Part shown: in pieces, positions 1 to 11,540 of the stretch
How the letters are laid out: the number at the start of each line of letters is the position of its first letter
Numbering within the stretch: position 1 is the first letter of the stretch
The notes under the pieces: model-generated
Told to the model about the DNA's origin: nothing
Database searches by the model: none
What the model saw: the letters and a program-made list of their open reading frames with translations, nothing else
Translations under genes and position numbers: made by a program
Assembly (NCBI RefSeq): GCF_900104485.1
Contig: NZ_FMXQ01000012.1
Span: forward strand, 1 to 64,000
Reading direction: 5' to 3'
From: Bauldia litoralis
GTDB taxonomy: Bacteria > Pseudomonadota > Alphaproteobacteria > Rhizobiales > Kaistiaceae
DNA: 64,000 bases

Positions 1-453
1 CACCACCCTTCGGGTGGTCCCCCTCCCCCGTGAACGGGGGAGGATCGCGGTGGTGACGGGAGGCGTATCGGCGATGACGGTTGGTGCGGCGGCGACGGGC
101 GCATCCTCCCCTGCGAAGCGGGGGAGGGGGACCGCCGCGAAGCGGTGGTGGAGGGGGCGCTCGACGCTGACGGGCACACTGGAAACATCAACCGGTCATC
201 GCCGCTACCCAAGGATGACGGTGGAGGGGGCGGAGAGCGGCGCGAGTCGTGATCGGAGATGACCTCACGGCCGCGTCCTGGCCCCAAGTCTGGATCCCCG
301 TTTGCGCGGGGATGAGCGGCTGGAGGGAAACGGCTTGGAGATGAGCGGCCTGGGGGTGAGCGGCTCGAAGGCCGCCTTGGGTACCACGAGGGGCCCTGCG
401 CCAGCGTCACATGGCCTGGGGGCAAGCGAGCGTCCCCGTTGCTCCGCCCCCGT
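1..453. repeat. Gene-free stretch with palindromic repeats
   Basis: I see no credible gene here. Bases 1-33 and 119-150 are inverted copies of one element (a small CACCACC...GGTGG hairpin joined to a CCCCCTCCCCC arm). A second element, a CCCCG/CGGGG hairpin, lies at 290-319. The element at 1-160 recurs at 15017-15185, and the one at 290-319 recurs at 10061-10090 and 10162-10190. These look like the short palindromic intergenic repeats common in Hyphomicrobiales. They may also serve as the 3' end of the leftward rutR transcript. Confidence 0.6.
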
Positions 454-1101
454 TTACCCCTCGACACCCTTCAGAAACACCTGTTCCAGCGTCGTCTTGG
501 CCGTCTCGAAATGGTCCGGGCGGTCGGTCTTCTGGCCGAGGACGGCGCGGATCTGGGTTTCGAAGTCGGCGTAGTGCTGGGTGGTGGCCCAGACCATGAA
601 GATCAGGTGGTGGGGGTCGACGGGGGCGATGCGGCCGGCCCTGACCCAGCCGGCGATCACCGCCGCCTTCTCGTCGACAAGGCCCTTCAGCCGGCCGGCG
701 AGGATGGGGCCGAGGATCGGGGCGCCCTGGATGATCTCCATGGCGAAGAGGCGGGAAGCCTCCGGGTTGTCGCGGCTCATCTCGAGCTTGCGGTCGATAT
801 AGGCGGCGATCTCGGCTGCCGGCTCGCCATCCGGGTCGAGCTGCTCCAGCGGCTGCAGCCACATCTCGTGCGTGCGGTTGAGGACGGCGAGGTAGATGTC
901 CGGCTTGCGGCGGAAATAATAGAGCAGGTTCGGCTTGGTCATGCCGGCGCGTTCGGCGATCTGGTCGACGGTGGCGCCGCGATAGCCGTAGGTCGAGAAG
1001 ACCTCCAGCGCCGCGTCGAGGATGCGGACCTCGTTGGCGGCCTGGATGCGGGTACGCTTGCGGGTGCGCCCGGCCCGCGGGGTGCTGGTGGCCAGGCTCA
1101 T
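454..1101 (-). CDS. rutR: TetR-family pyrimidine regulator RutR
   Basis: A 215-residue transcriptional repressor. The N-terminal TetR helix-turn-helix covers about residues 28-72 (ATVDQIAERAGMTKPNLLYYF), and the rest matches the YcdC/RutR-type ligand-binding domain. In known systems RutR binds a TTGACCA-nn-TGGTCAA palindrome and is released by uracil or thymine. That palindrome occurs twice in this window (1427-1442, 8258-8273), each at the head of a pyrimidine or beta-alanine catabolic gene, which strongly supports the assignment. The gene is divergent from the aminotransferase. I see no RutR box close to its own start, so autoregulation is not evident. Confidence 0.88.
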   Translation of the reverse strand: MSLATSTPRAGRTRKRTRIQAANEVRILDAALEVFSTYGYRGATVDQIAERAGMTKPNLLYYFRRKPDIYLAVLNRTHEMWLQPLEQLDPDGEPAAEIAAYIDRKLEMSRDNPEASRLFAMEIIQGAPILGPILAGRLKGLVDEKAAVIAGWVRAGRIAPVDPHHLIFMVWATTQHYADFETQIRAVLGQKTDRPDHFETAKTTLEQVFLKGVEG

Positions 1102-1150
1102 GGGGTGACGCCGGGTTGGCGTGGCGCGCGGCGCGCCCAGTCGAGGCCTG

Positions 1151-1300
1151 TGCGTCCTTCGAGGCTCGGGCCTTGCCCTCGCACCTCAGGATGGCGACGG
1201 GGGGAATCCTCGTCTGCAACTGCCCGGCTTTTGGCAAATGTACCCGTCGTCGCCATCGCGAGGTGCTGCGCGCCGCGGAGCCTCGAAGGACGCAGGGCGC
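1151..1300. repeat. Inverted pair of an intergenic repeat
   Basis: Bases 1151-1196 (TCCTTCGAGGCTCGGGCC... CACCTCAGGATGGCG) and 1249-1298 are inverted copies of one element, marked by CTTCGAGGCT and CACCTCAGGATGGC. The same element is present as another inverted pair at 41027-41076 and 41151-41197. It occupies much of the rutR/aminotransferase intergenic region (1102-1540), which has no gene. Confidence 0.6.
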
Positions 1301-1394
1301 CCTCGCTTTGATGGCCCTGCACTGGCGCGGATAACGACGGCAAACTGGCCTCCCCTGCCGGTCGCTCGCAGCGCGGCCAGCGACCAAATGACCC

Positions 1395-1442
1395 TTGAGC
1401 GGGCTCTGGAACTTGTCTAGGTTCCCTTGACCAATTGGTCAG
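1395..1442 (+). promoter_or_regulatory. RutR-controlled promoter of the aminotransferase
   Basis: A -35-like TTGAGC (1395-1400), a 17-base spacer and a -10-like TAGGTT (1418-1423) are followed directly by TTGACCAATTGGTCAG (1427-1442). The core TGACCAATTGGTCA is a perfect palindrome that matches the known RutR box. The box would cover the expected transcription start, which fits repression. About 70 bases here are nearly the same as 8210-8284. Confidence 0.8.
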
Positions 1443-1540
1443 GAAATCTCGCCGTCTCCTCGTAGAAGAAAAGGCCCGCCGGTGCAATCGTTCCGGGCGT
1501 TCGGTCGAGGCGCGCACGGCAGTGAGGGAGGGTTGACGAC

Positions 1541-2884
<1,344 letters not shown>

Positions 2885-2943
2885 GAACGCCGCGCCGCTG
2901 AACTGTCACCCTCGCGACACCAAGCGGTGTCAGCGATGACGGC

Positions 2944-3477
2944 ATGACGCGACTCGCACGCATCGCCATGCTCTTCGCAACGCTCGCCATCGGCGCGGCG
3001 CCGGCATCCGCCACGTTCCGGCCCGGCGCGCCGCAGCCGGTCGACCTCGCCGCCGTGATCGTCTCGGATACGAACCGAGATACGCCGCTGGCAGAGGTCG
3101 TGGCGGGCAAACCGACGATCCTCCACGTCTGGGCGACGTGGTGCGCGCCCTGCCGGACCGAACTGCCCGCGGTTGCACGGTTCCAGGCGGCGCTTGCCGC
3201 CGAGGGGCTGGGCGACCGGCTGGTGCTGGTCTCGGTCGACCGCTCGAGCCATGACCGGGTCGCGGCCTTCCTGGCGGACGACCTCGGACTGGATCTGCAT
3301 ACCTGGTTCGACACCAGCCGACGGGCGGGGCCTTCCTTTCGCCTGTTCGGCTACCCGGCGACGGTCGTGCTCGACGGCGACGGGGCGATCGTCTGGCGAC
3401 ATGCCGGGCCGCTTGACTGGGATGATGCTTCGCTGCGCGACGCGCTGACGCGGTACCTGACGCCAGCCGGTCAGTGA
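2944..3477 (+). CDS. TlpA-like periplasmic thiol-disulfide oxidoreductase
   Basis: A 177-residue exported thioredoxin-fold protein. Residues 1-23 form a signal peptide ending near ASA. The redox motif WCAPC gives Cys67 and Cys70, and a cis-proline loop (FGYPATVVLDGDG) follows near residue 140, as in the TlpA/ResA family. Proteins of this type reduce apo-cytochrome or copper-binding cysteines in the periplasm. The gene converges on the PCu(A)C-like gene and the two stop codons overlap by seven bases. A link to metal handling is an inference from that position only. Confidence 0.8.
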   Translation: MTRLARIAMLFATLAIGAAPASATFRPGAPQPVDLAAVIVSDTNRDTPLAEVVAGKPTILHVWATWCAPCRTELPAVARFQAALAAEGLGDRLVLVSVDRSSHDRVAAFLADDLGLDLHTWFDTSRRAGPSFRLFGYPATVVLDGDGAIVWRHAGPLDWDDASLRDALTRYLTPAGQ

Positions 3478-3959
3478 GCGTGGCCGGCGTGGCTGTGGCC
3501 GGCGGCGTCCGATGCGCCGACCTCGACGTGAACATCAACCGGGCCGACGTCGAAGACGATCGTGATTTCGATCTCGTCGCCCTCGACCAGTGTTTCGGCG
3601 AGACCGTTGAGCCGGAGCGCCAGGCCGTTTGGCGCCAGCACGACCTCGCGCCGGTTGCGGACCGGAATCGCCGGCAGCGGGGTGTAGGCCGGTTCGCCAT
3701 CCCTGAGCTCGAAGCCGACCAGCTCGACCGAAGCGGCCAGGCCGCTCGCGCCGCCCTGGAGCAGGACATCGGCGCCGGAGTCGTTCACGATATCGGCGAA
3801 GACCAGCGCCTCCGGGCCGGTCGTCGCCCGCGCCCAGGCATGGACGACGCGCAGGCCGTTGGACTCGGCGACATGGTCGTCATAGTCGTCCGCGGCGAAG
3901 GAGACGGCGGCCCAGGCGAGGACCGGGATCGCCGCGAGGCGAAGGAGACGGTTCGGCAT
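3471..3959 (-). CDS. PCu(A)C-like periplasmic metal protein with His-rich tail
   Basis: A 162-residue exported protein with a signal peptide to about residue 22. Residues 35-150 follow the pattern of the PCu(A)C copper-chaperone fold (VVHAWARAT ... IPVRNRREVVLAPNGLALRLNGL). The canonical Cu ligands of that family, His and Met in the VELHxM and HLML positions, are replaced here (VELVGF, LALRL). The C-terminus instead ends in a histidine-rich tail (AAGHSHAGHAH). It may therefore bind zinc or another metal through the tail rather than Cu(I). It is the last gene of a minus-strand operon with an ABC permease and ATPase, 33 bases after the permease. Confidence 0.65.
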   Translation of the reverse strand: MPNRLLRLAAIPVLAWAAVSFAADDYDDHVAESNGLRVVHAWARATTGPEALVFADIVNDSGADVLLQGGASGLAASVELVGFELRDGEPAYTPLPAIPVRNRREVVLAPNGLALRLNGLAETLVEGDEIEITIVFDVGPVDVHVEVGASDAAGHSHAGHAH

Positions 3960-3992
3960 CGGATGCGCTCCGTTTTCGAATTGAGATGTCCA

Positions 3993-5315
3993 TCAGGCCC
4001 TCAGCTCCGGCGCGACCGGCCGGTTGAGGGCGACGAAGGCGGGGACGAGGGCAAGCAGCACGGTTAGGCTGACGAAGCCGGCGACGAGGTGAAGCTCCGG
4101 CCAGTCGAGGGAGGCGCGGACGAGGATGTCGGTGCGGGCGGTGACGACGCGCGAGATGATCGCGGTCGCCGCGACGCCGACCCCGATGCCGAGAGCCGCG
4201 CCGGCGCCGATCAGCGCGGCGGCGTAGCTCCACACCACGGCGAAGACGAAACGGCGCGGCGCGCCGAGCGCCCGCAAGAGCGCCAGGCGGCGGGAGAACA
4301 GGCGGGTCAGGATCACCAGCCCGGCCAGCACGCCGGCGGTGACCAGCACCTGGGTGACGATCGCCATCACCGACATCACCTGGCGGACATCGCCGAGCAG
4401 GCTGTGGAGCCGGGCCAGCACCGCGCCGGGGAAGAAGGCCATGGTGTCGGCGCGGGTGAAGTCCGAGCGCAGCGCATAGTTGGCCCAAAGCTCCTCGGCA
4501 CGGACAAGGATCGCTGGCGTGCCGGGAAAGTAGTCGGCATCGAAGGGCGGGCCGAGCGCACCCTCGTGCTGTGGACCGTGGCCGTCGGGCAGGCCATGGA
4601 CCGCCCAGACGGCTTCGACCGGCACGAGGATCGCCTTGTCCCAGGGGCTGCCGCTCGGCCTCATGCGGCCGACGACGGTGTAGGCGGCGCCGGCATGGGC
4701 GCCCTCCTCGGCCGCCGGACCCGCGCCATGCGCCGGCTCGAAACTGTCACCGATGTCCAGCGCGACGCGCGCGCCGATGACCGCCTCGCCATGGGTGGCG
4801 AAGAGCCGGCCGGTGGCGAGGTCGCCGGACAGATGGCTGACGAAATCCGCTGTCGTGCCGATCACCGGCGCGGCGCGATAGCTGTCGCCAAAGGCGATCG
4901 GCGCGGCGAGGCTGACCCGGTCGTGGCTCGCGATCTCGTTATACACCGCGCCCGACAGGAGCGGCGCGTCGACCGGCTGGAGGTAGACCGCCGCCATCAT
5001 CATGGTGACCTCGCTGCCCGGCGCGGTGACGATCAGGTCGAACTTGTCGGCAGCGCGCGCCGTGCCCTGGCGAAGGCCGCGCTCCTGGGCGATCAGGCCG
5101 ACGCCGATGCCGACCGAGACGGCGATCAGCGCGACAAAGAGAAGGCTCGTCCAGCGGAACCGCCACAGTATCGCGCCGACCAGGGCGAAGGGGCGATAGC
5201 CGGCCAGAACCACGATGCCGACGACAAGCGCCGGGAGAAGCAGCAGGACGAACCAGGCGATGTCCTGCGCCATCACCGGCAGCGTCTGCCAGAGATCGGC
5301 AACGGCGTCAGGCAT
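3993..5315 (-). CDS. FtsX/MacB-type ABC transporter permease
   Basis: A 440-residue inner-membrane permease with two N-terminal membrane segments, a long extracytoplasmic domain of about 200 residues, and three C-terminal segments typical of the FtsX-like domain. The open frame extends to 5354, but the ATG at 5315 is preferred because it overlaps the ATPase stop codon by eight bases, an arrangement that suggests translational coupling. FtsX-type permeases usually move lipoproteins, peptides or metals, or act as mechanotransmitters, rather than import sugars. The substrate is unknown, and the PCu(A)C-like and Tat-exported neighbours point to metals. Confidence 0.75.
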   Translation of the reverse strand: MPDAVADLWQTLPVMAQDIAWFVLLLLPALVVGIVVLAGYRPFALVGAILWRFRWTSLLFVALIAVSVGIGVGLIAQERGLRQGTARAADKFDLIVTAPGSEVTMMMAAVYLQPVDAPLLSGAVYNEIASHDRVSLAAPIAFGDSYRAAPVIGTTADFVSHLSGDLATGRLFATHGEAVIGARVALDIGDSFEPAHGAGPAAEEGAHAGAAYTVVGRMRPSGSPWDKAILVPVEAVWAVHGLPDGHGPQHEGALGPPFDADYFPGTPAILVRAEELWANYALRSDFTRADTMAFFPGAVLARLHSLLGDVRQVMSVMAIVTQVLVTAGVLAGLVILTRLFSRRLALLRALGAPRRFVFAVVWSYAAALIGAGAALGIGVGVAATAIISRVVTARTDILVRASLDWPELHLVAGFVSLTVLLALVPAFVALNRPVAPELRA

Positions 5316-5997
5316 CGGCCGGCGCCTCGGCCGCCAGCGTGCCGTCGACGACATCGACCAGCCGGTCCATGCGGCGGTGCACGGCCGGATCGTGGCTGAC
5401 GGCGATCAGCGTCTTGCCGGTCTCGCGGGCCAGCGCCACGAGGTCGTCGACGAGACGGTCGGCGGTCTCGCGATCGAGGCTCGCGGTCGGCTCGTCGGCG
5501 AGGATGATCGCCGGATCGGTGGACAGCGCCCGGGCGACGGCGACGCGTTGGCGCTCGCCGCCGGAGAAGCTCGCGACGGCGCGCGCGCCGCCGGCGAGGC
5601 CGAGGCGGGCAAGCGTCGCGCCAGCCTGGCGGGCGATGGCGCCCCGTCGCCGGCGGGGCGCGAAACTAGCGGCGAGCGACGCGTTGGCCAGCGCGCCCAG
5701 TTCCTCGAACAGGAGGAAGTCCTGGAAGATCATGCCGATGCGTTCGCGCCGGAAGGCAGCGCGGTCGCCCTCCCCCATCGCGACGATGTCGGTCGTGCCC
5801 CATGCGACACGGCCGCTTGCCCGCGACGCAAGGCCGGCAAGCGCGAAGAGCAGTGTCGACTTGCCGGCGCCCGACGGCCCGCGGATGCCGATCGCCGCGC
5901 CTTGAGGAACGGCAAGGTGGGGGACCGTCAGGATCGCGCGTCCGTCATCGCCCAGGACCCGAAGGTCGGAAACAGTCAGCGCCAGGGCGTCGTCCAT
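5308..5997 (-). CDS. ABC transporter ATPase (LolD/MacB type)
   Basis: A 229-residue nucleotide-binding subunit. It has Walker A GPSGAGKST (residues 40-48), the signature FSGGERQRVAVARAL, and Walker B IILADEP followed by TASLD. The short length and sequence type match the MacB/LolD branch that pairs with FtsX-like permeases. It begins three bases after the stop of the upstream Tat-exported gene and overlaps the permease gene by eight bases, so the three genes clearly form one operon. Confidence 0.85.
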   Translation of the reverse strand: MDDALALTVSDLRVLGDDGRAILTVPHLAVPQGAAIGIRGPSGAGKSTLLFALAGLASRASGRVAWGTTDIVAMGEGDRAAFRRERIGMIFQDFLLFEELGALANASLAASFAPRRRRGAIARQAGATLARLGLAGGARAVASFSGGERQRVAVARALSTDPAIILADEPTASLDRETADRLVDDLVALARETGKTLIAVSHDPAVHRRMDRLVDVVDGTLAAEAPADA

Positions 5998-6000
5998 GAT

Positions 6001-6420
6001 TCAGCCGCGCTCGTAGGTCGCATCGACGATGCGAACGCGGCTCACGAAGCCAGTTTCCTCGTCCTTGACCGCGCCGAGTTCCAGCTTTCCCCTGGCGAGC
6101 AACGGAACGTTGAACGGCACAACCTTGAGCAGGCGTTTGGTGTAGACGGCGAGGATGTCGTTCGGCCACTCCGCCTCGGACTCGCAAAAGGGGCAGACGG
6201 CCATCGGCCGGGTGGTCAGGACGAAGAAGCGGGACTCCGCCTTCAGCGGCGGCGCCATGAAACCGGAAACCGTGATCAACTCCCCCTCCATCGTCGTGGC
6301 GAGGTCGGAGAAGGAAAGGTCCTTGTTGTAGAGGTCGCGCAGGCGAACGACTTCGGCGGCGGCAACCGCCGACGGAACGGCGATGCTGGCGAGCCCTGCA
6401 AGAAACAGGCGGCGATCCAT
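6001..6420 (-). CDS. Tat-exported CxxC protein of metal-ABC operon
   Basis: A 139-residue protein that I do not recognise with confidence. The N-terminus MDRRLFLAGL carries a twin-arginine pattern followed by a hydrophobic stretch and an AAA cleavage region, so export by Tat is likely. The mature part contains a small OB-like region (ITVSGFMAPPL) and a CPFCES motif, which suggests metal binding or redox chemistry. It resembles small DUF3299-like proteins that accompany ABC transporters for metals, but that is from memory. First gene of the operon with the ATPase and permease. Confidence 0.55.
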   Translation of the reverse strand: MDRRLFLAGLASIAVPSAVAAAEVVRLRDLYNKDLSFSDLATTMEGELITVSGFMAPPLKAESRFFVLTTRPMAVCPFCESEAEWPNDILAVYTKRLLKVVPFNVPLLARGKLELGAVKDEETGFVSRVRIVDATYERG

Positions 6421-6533
6421 GGCGCGGTGAGTCCTACGGCAACGGAGTAGCGACGACCCTAGCCATCGGCGATGACAGTCATGCGAAAGGCACGCGCAGA
6501 ACGCGGGCCCTCCACATGTCGTTTCCGCAATGA

Positions 6534-8048
6534 CTACTCGGCGGAGACCGCGTAGTTCATCACATGGAAGATGTAGTTCTGCTCGATGGTGCCATCGAAC
6601 AGATGGGCCCAGGGGCCCTTGGCGTAGACGGCGACATCCTCACCGGAATGGGTCTCCGACGACATCGGGATCAGCGCCTGCTGGAGATAATCCGGATCGG
6701 TCGCACCCTCCTCGGTGACAACCGGACGGGTGCCGAAATAGGCGCCATCGGCCTGCTCGGTCAGGACCGCGCCGGCACCGTTGAGGAAGCCCGCCACGGT
6801 GTAGGGCTTGCCGTCGGAGCCGGTCAGCGGCTCGTCGGAATGCTTCACCTGGCCCTTGGCCACATCGTAGCAGAGGCCGGTGATCGGCGACCCACGGCCG
6901 CAATAGCCGTTGAACGCGATCGCATGCTCATGGTCGGCGGTGACGATGATCAGCGTGTCGCCGTCGTCGGTCAGCTCGTCGGCCAGCGCCACCGCCTCGG
7001 CGAAGGCGACGCCATCGGTCACGGTGCGGTAGAGGTTGCCGTCATGGCTGGCATGGTCGATGCGGCCGGCCTCGACCTCGAGGTAGTAGCCGTCCTCGTT
7101 CTTCGACAACTGCTCGATCGCCATCTTCGTCATATCGGCGAGCGACGGCTCATCCTCGTCGGAGCGGTCGTGCTCGTATTTCATGTGGCTGCCCTCGAAG
7201 AGCGCCAGGATCGGCGTGGTGCCGTCGAGGTTGAGCCTTTCGGCGGACCCGGTGTCGTAGGCGTACTGGAAACCTGCGTCCTGCGCTTCCTTGATAAGGT
7301 CGCGTCCGTCCGGACGGCTGCCCTTGCCGCCATCCATCGTCCCGGCGTCCTCGGGGGCGAAGTAGCGCGCGCCGCCGCCCATGGCGAGATCGACCGTGCC
7401 GGCCTTCATCGCGTCGATCAACTGGGTGGCGATGTCGACGCAGCCATCCGGCGCCTCGCCTTCCCAGTTGCGGTTGGCGGTCTTGGCGTAGACGGCGGCC
7501 GGCGTCGCGTGGGTGATCCGCGCCGTGGACACAATGCCGACCGCCTTGCCCGCTTCGGAGACCATCTCCGAAAACGTCGTCAACTTGTTGCCATTCTCGC
7601 TGGCGCAATCCTCGTGGATCGCGTTCTCGTTGAGGTTGATCGTGTTGAACACCTGCTTGACGCCAGTGTTCATCGCGCCGCCGGTCGGGGCCGAATCCGG
7701 GGTCTGGGCGTTGATGTTGTAGGTCTTGACCAGCGCGAGATTCGGAAAGGACTCGTAAGACAGCACATGCTCCTCGCCGAGCTTGCCCATCTTCTGGCCC
7801 TCGAAGAGACGAGTGGCATAGTTGGTGCCGACGCCATTGCCGTCGGCGATGAACAGGATGACGTTCTTCGCCTTGTTGGTGTTCGGCTGGCGGGCCATCA
7901 TCTCCTGGATCCGGGCCTGGGCATCGGTGTACCAGGCGCTGTCCTTCTGGACGATGTCCTGCGCAAGGGCAGCGGTCGAAGCCAGCGCGAGGGTGGCCGC
8001 GGCAACCGCCGTGGCGGTGCGAGCGAATTGGTGCAAGGGAGCCTCCAT
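6534..8048 (-). CDS. phoA: Alkaline phosphatase (PhoA family)
   Basis: A 504-residue periplasmic phosphomonoesterase. The ATG at 8048 is chosen because it begins a clear signal peptide (residues 1-30, ending ALAQ). The open frame continues upstream to 8141 without homologous character. The nucleophile is Ser119 in TPDSAPTGG. The zinc and magnesium ligands are recognisable: Asp69 in FIADGNG, HASHDGN, VTADHEHA and the late ETHSGED histidine. It lies 113 bases upstream of, and in the same direction as, the presumed metal-ABC operon. That is notable because this enzyme needs zinc. No convincing pho box was found. Confidence 0.9.
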   Translation of the reverse strand: MEAPLHQFARTATAVAAATLALASTAALAQDIVQKDSAWYTDAQARIQEMMARQPNTNKAKNVILFIADGNGVGTNYATRLFEGQKMGKLGEEHVLSYESFPNLALVKTYNINAQTPDSAPTGGAMNTGVKQVFNTINLNENAIHEDCASENGNKLTTFSEMVSEAGKAVGIVSTARITHATPAAVYAKTANRNWEGEAPDGCVDIATQLIDAMKAGTVDLAMGGGARYFAPEDAGTMDGGKGSRPDGRDLIKEAQDAGFQYAYDTGSAERLNLDGTTPILALFEGSHMKYEHDRSDEDEPSLADMTKMAIEQLSKNEDGYYLEVEAGRIDHASHDGNLYRTVTDGVAFAEAVALADELTDDGDTLIIVTADHEHAIAFNGYCGRGSPITGLCYDVAKGQVKHSDEPLTGSDGKPYTVAGFLNGAGAVLTEQADGAYFGTRPVVTEEGATDPDYLQQALIPMSSETHSGEDVAVYAKGPWAHLFDGTIEQNYIFHVMNYAVSAE

Positions 8049-8516
8049 TTCAGGGTGACAGACGGTCCGCTCCGCTACCGGCGAGGCGGTTCCAGCGCCG
8101 CCAATTACGCTGTCCCGGTGACAACGATGCTGAGATCGCACGACGTTTCGGTGACGCGGTTGCAGGCCGTCCGACGGCGCGCCCTGCAGTCGTCCTCGCA
8201 GCCAGCCGTCGACCCAAATGGCGCTTGAGCGGATCGTGGAACTTGTCTAGGTTTCCCTTGACCAATTGGTCAGGAAATCTCGCGGTTTCCGCCGATTGCA
8301 GAACCGCCGACCCGGGCGGCCGGACAGGACGCCGGGAAAACCAGGGCGGTATTGAGATCGCCCGCCCAGGGCGAAACAAGGGAACGGCGCATCGCCCTGA
8401 TTATCGTTTGACACACCGGGAGGCATCCTTCAGACCGTCGACCATTTGGAATGGATATTCCGTTCAGATAGAAATGGATCAAACGTTCCGCGGACGCCAA
8501 GGAGAGCCCTAGAAAT
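8049..8516. other. Intergenic region between phoA and mmsA
   Basis: No gene is evident. The region holds the promoter start of leftward phoA and, from 8210 to 8284, the second RutR-controlled promoter. A leader of about 240 bases separates that promoter from the dehydrogenase start. A TTGACA hexamer lies at 8408-8413 without a convincing -10 partner. Confidence 0.5.
8225..8273 (+). promoter_or_regulatory. RutR-controlled promoter of mmsA operon
   Basis: The arrangement is TTGAGC (8225-8230), 17 bases, TAGGTT (8248-8253), then TTGACCAATTGGTCAG (8258-8273) with a perfect 14-base palindromic core. Promoter, box and flanks nearly repeat the copy at 1395-1442, which shows that both genes answer to the same repressor. 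Confidence 0.8.
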
Positions 8517-10013
<1,497 letters not shown>

Positions 10014-10060
10014 GGGAGCGACGGTTTGGCACCAGGGACTTCCGCCCAACTCCAAACCGT

Positions 10061-10190
10061 TCATCCCCGCGCAAGCGGGGGCCCAGCCTTGCTCTGTCCA
10101 GGCGGCCGGATCAGGAGGGTCAGGGAAGCAAGTCTTCCAGCAACGTTCCGCCCTGCCCCGTCTGGGTCCCCGCTTGCGCGGGGACGAGCG
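10061..10190. repeat. Inverted pair of CCCCG palindromic repeats
   Basis: Bases 10061-10090 (CATCCCCGCGCAAGCGGGGG and on) and 10162-10190 (GGTCCCCGCTTGCGCGGGGA) are inverted copies of one hairpin element, also found at 290-319. They fill the gap between mmsA and the ureidopropionase gene. A hairpin here could lower read-through, so downstream genes may have reduced expression from the RutR promoter. Confidence 0.65.
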
Positions 10191-10240
10191 GTGCGTGGAG
10201 GCGGCTCGAAAAGACCCATTCGACTACGAGGAAATGAGTG

Positions 10241-11491
10241 ATGGCCAAGCCCGCCGACAACCTGCGCATCAACGGCGATCGCCTGTGGGAGACCATCCAC
10301 GCGATCGCCGAGATCGGGCCGGGGGTGCGCGGCGGCAGCAACCGCCAGACGCTGACCGACGACGACGCCGAGGGGCGGCGGCTGTTCCAGCGCTGGTGCG
10401 AGGATGCCGGCATGACGGTGACGGTCGACCAGATGGGCACGATGTTCGCCCGCCGGGAAGGCACCGACCCGTCGCTGCCGCCGGTGGCCGTCGGCAGCCA
10501 TCTCGACACCCAGCCGACCGGCGGCCGCTATGACGGCGTGCTCGGCGTGCTCGGCGCGCTGGAGACGGTGCGGACGCTGAACGACCTCGGCCTCAAGACA
10601 AAATACCCGATCGAGGTGGTCAACTGGACCAACGAGGAAGGCACCCGCTTTGCCCCGGCGATGCTGGCTTCCGGCGTGTTTGCGGGGATGCACGAACTCG
10701 ATTGGGCCTATGACCGCAAGGACCACGACGGCAAGCGTTTCGGCGACGAACTGGAGCGGATCGGCTTCAAGGGCGAGGAGCCGGTTGGCCAGCACCCGTT
10801 CCACGCCTTCTTCGAACTGCATATCGAGCAGGGGCCGATCCTCGAGGCGGAAGGCCTGGATATCGGCGTCGTCACCCACGGCCAGGGGCTGTGGTGGCTG
10901 CAGGTGACGCTGACCGGCAAGGAGGCGCATACCGGCTCGACGCCGATGCCGCTGCGCAAGAATGCCGGGCTCGGCTTCGCCCGCATCGCCGAACTGGTGC
11001 AGACGGTGGCGATGGAGAACCAGCCGGCGGCCGTCGGCGGCATCGGCCATGTCGACGTCTATCCCAATTCGCGCAACGTCATCCCCGGCAAGGTGGTCTT
11101 CACCATCGACATCCGCTCGCCGGACCAGGCGACGCTCGACGGGATGAAGGCGAAGATCGAGGCGGAGGCGCCGAAGATCGCCGCGGACCTCGGCCTCGGC
11201 ATCGAGATCGAGGTCGCCGGCCATTTCGACCCGGTGACCTTCGACGAGAAATGCGTCGCGGCGGTGCGCGACGCGGCCGAGCGGCTCGGCTATTCGCACC
11301 GCGACCTGATCTCCGGCGCCGGCCACGACGCCTGCTGGATCAACCGGGTCGCGCCGACGGCGATGGTGATGTGCCCCTGCGTCGACGGGCTGTCGCATAA
11401 CGAGGACGAGGAGATCACCAAGGAGTGGTCGACCGCCGGCGCCGAGGTGCTGTTCCACGCGGTGGTCGAGACGGCGGAGATTGTGGAGTGA
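10241..11491 (+). CDS. Beta-ureidopropionase / N-carbamoyl amidohydrolase (M20)
   Basis: A 416-residue zinc or manganese hydrolase of the M20 HyuC/AllC family. Metal ligands His87 and Asp98 sit in VGSHLDTQPTGGRYDG, the catalytic glutamates in WTNEEGTRF (residues 132-133), and HIEQG and GAGHDA follow. It should convert N-carbamoyl-beta-alanine to beta-alanine, CO2 and ammonia, the last step of reductive pyrimidine breakdown. The ATG at 10241 is preferred over the GTG three bases earlier because GAGGAA lies upstream at good spacing. The neighbouring dihydropyrimidinase supports this role over a general carbamoylase or allantoate hydrolase. Confidence 0.85.
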   Translation: MAKPADNLRINGDRLWETIHAIAEIGPGVRGGSNRQTLTDDDAEGRRLFQRWCEDAGMTVTVDQMGTMFARREGTDPSLPPVAVGSHLDTQPTGGRYDGVLGVLGALETVRTLNDLGLKTKYPIEVVNWTNEEGTRFAPAMLASGVFAGMHELDWAYDRKDHDGKRFGDELERIGFKGEEPVGQHPFHAFFELHIEQGPILEAEGLDIGVVTHGQGLWWLQVTLTGKEAHTGSTPMPLRKNAGLGFARIAELVQTVAMENQPAAVGGIGHVDVYPNSRNVIPGKVVFTIDIRSPDQATLDGMKAKIEAEAPKIAADLGLGIEIEVAGHFDPVTFDEKCVAAVRDAAERLGYSHRDLISGAGHDACWINRVAPTAMVMCPCVDGLSHNEDEEITKEWSTAGAEVLFHAVVETAEIVE

Positions 11492-11540
11492 GGCTTTCTA
11501 CACTACGTCTGGTAGGATCGCGGTCCCCGGAGTTTGCGCT

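Noticed and set aside
14-262. Plus-strand open frame of 82 codons at the left edge
   Set aside because: It runs through inverted repeat DNA, has no ribosome site and no protein-like character.
6564-8228. Long plus-strand frame opposite the alkaline phosphatase gene
   Set aside because: Its translation is rich in Arg, Gly and Val with no motif. It is a high-GC antisense shadow of a clearly real enzyme gene.
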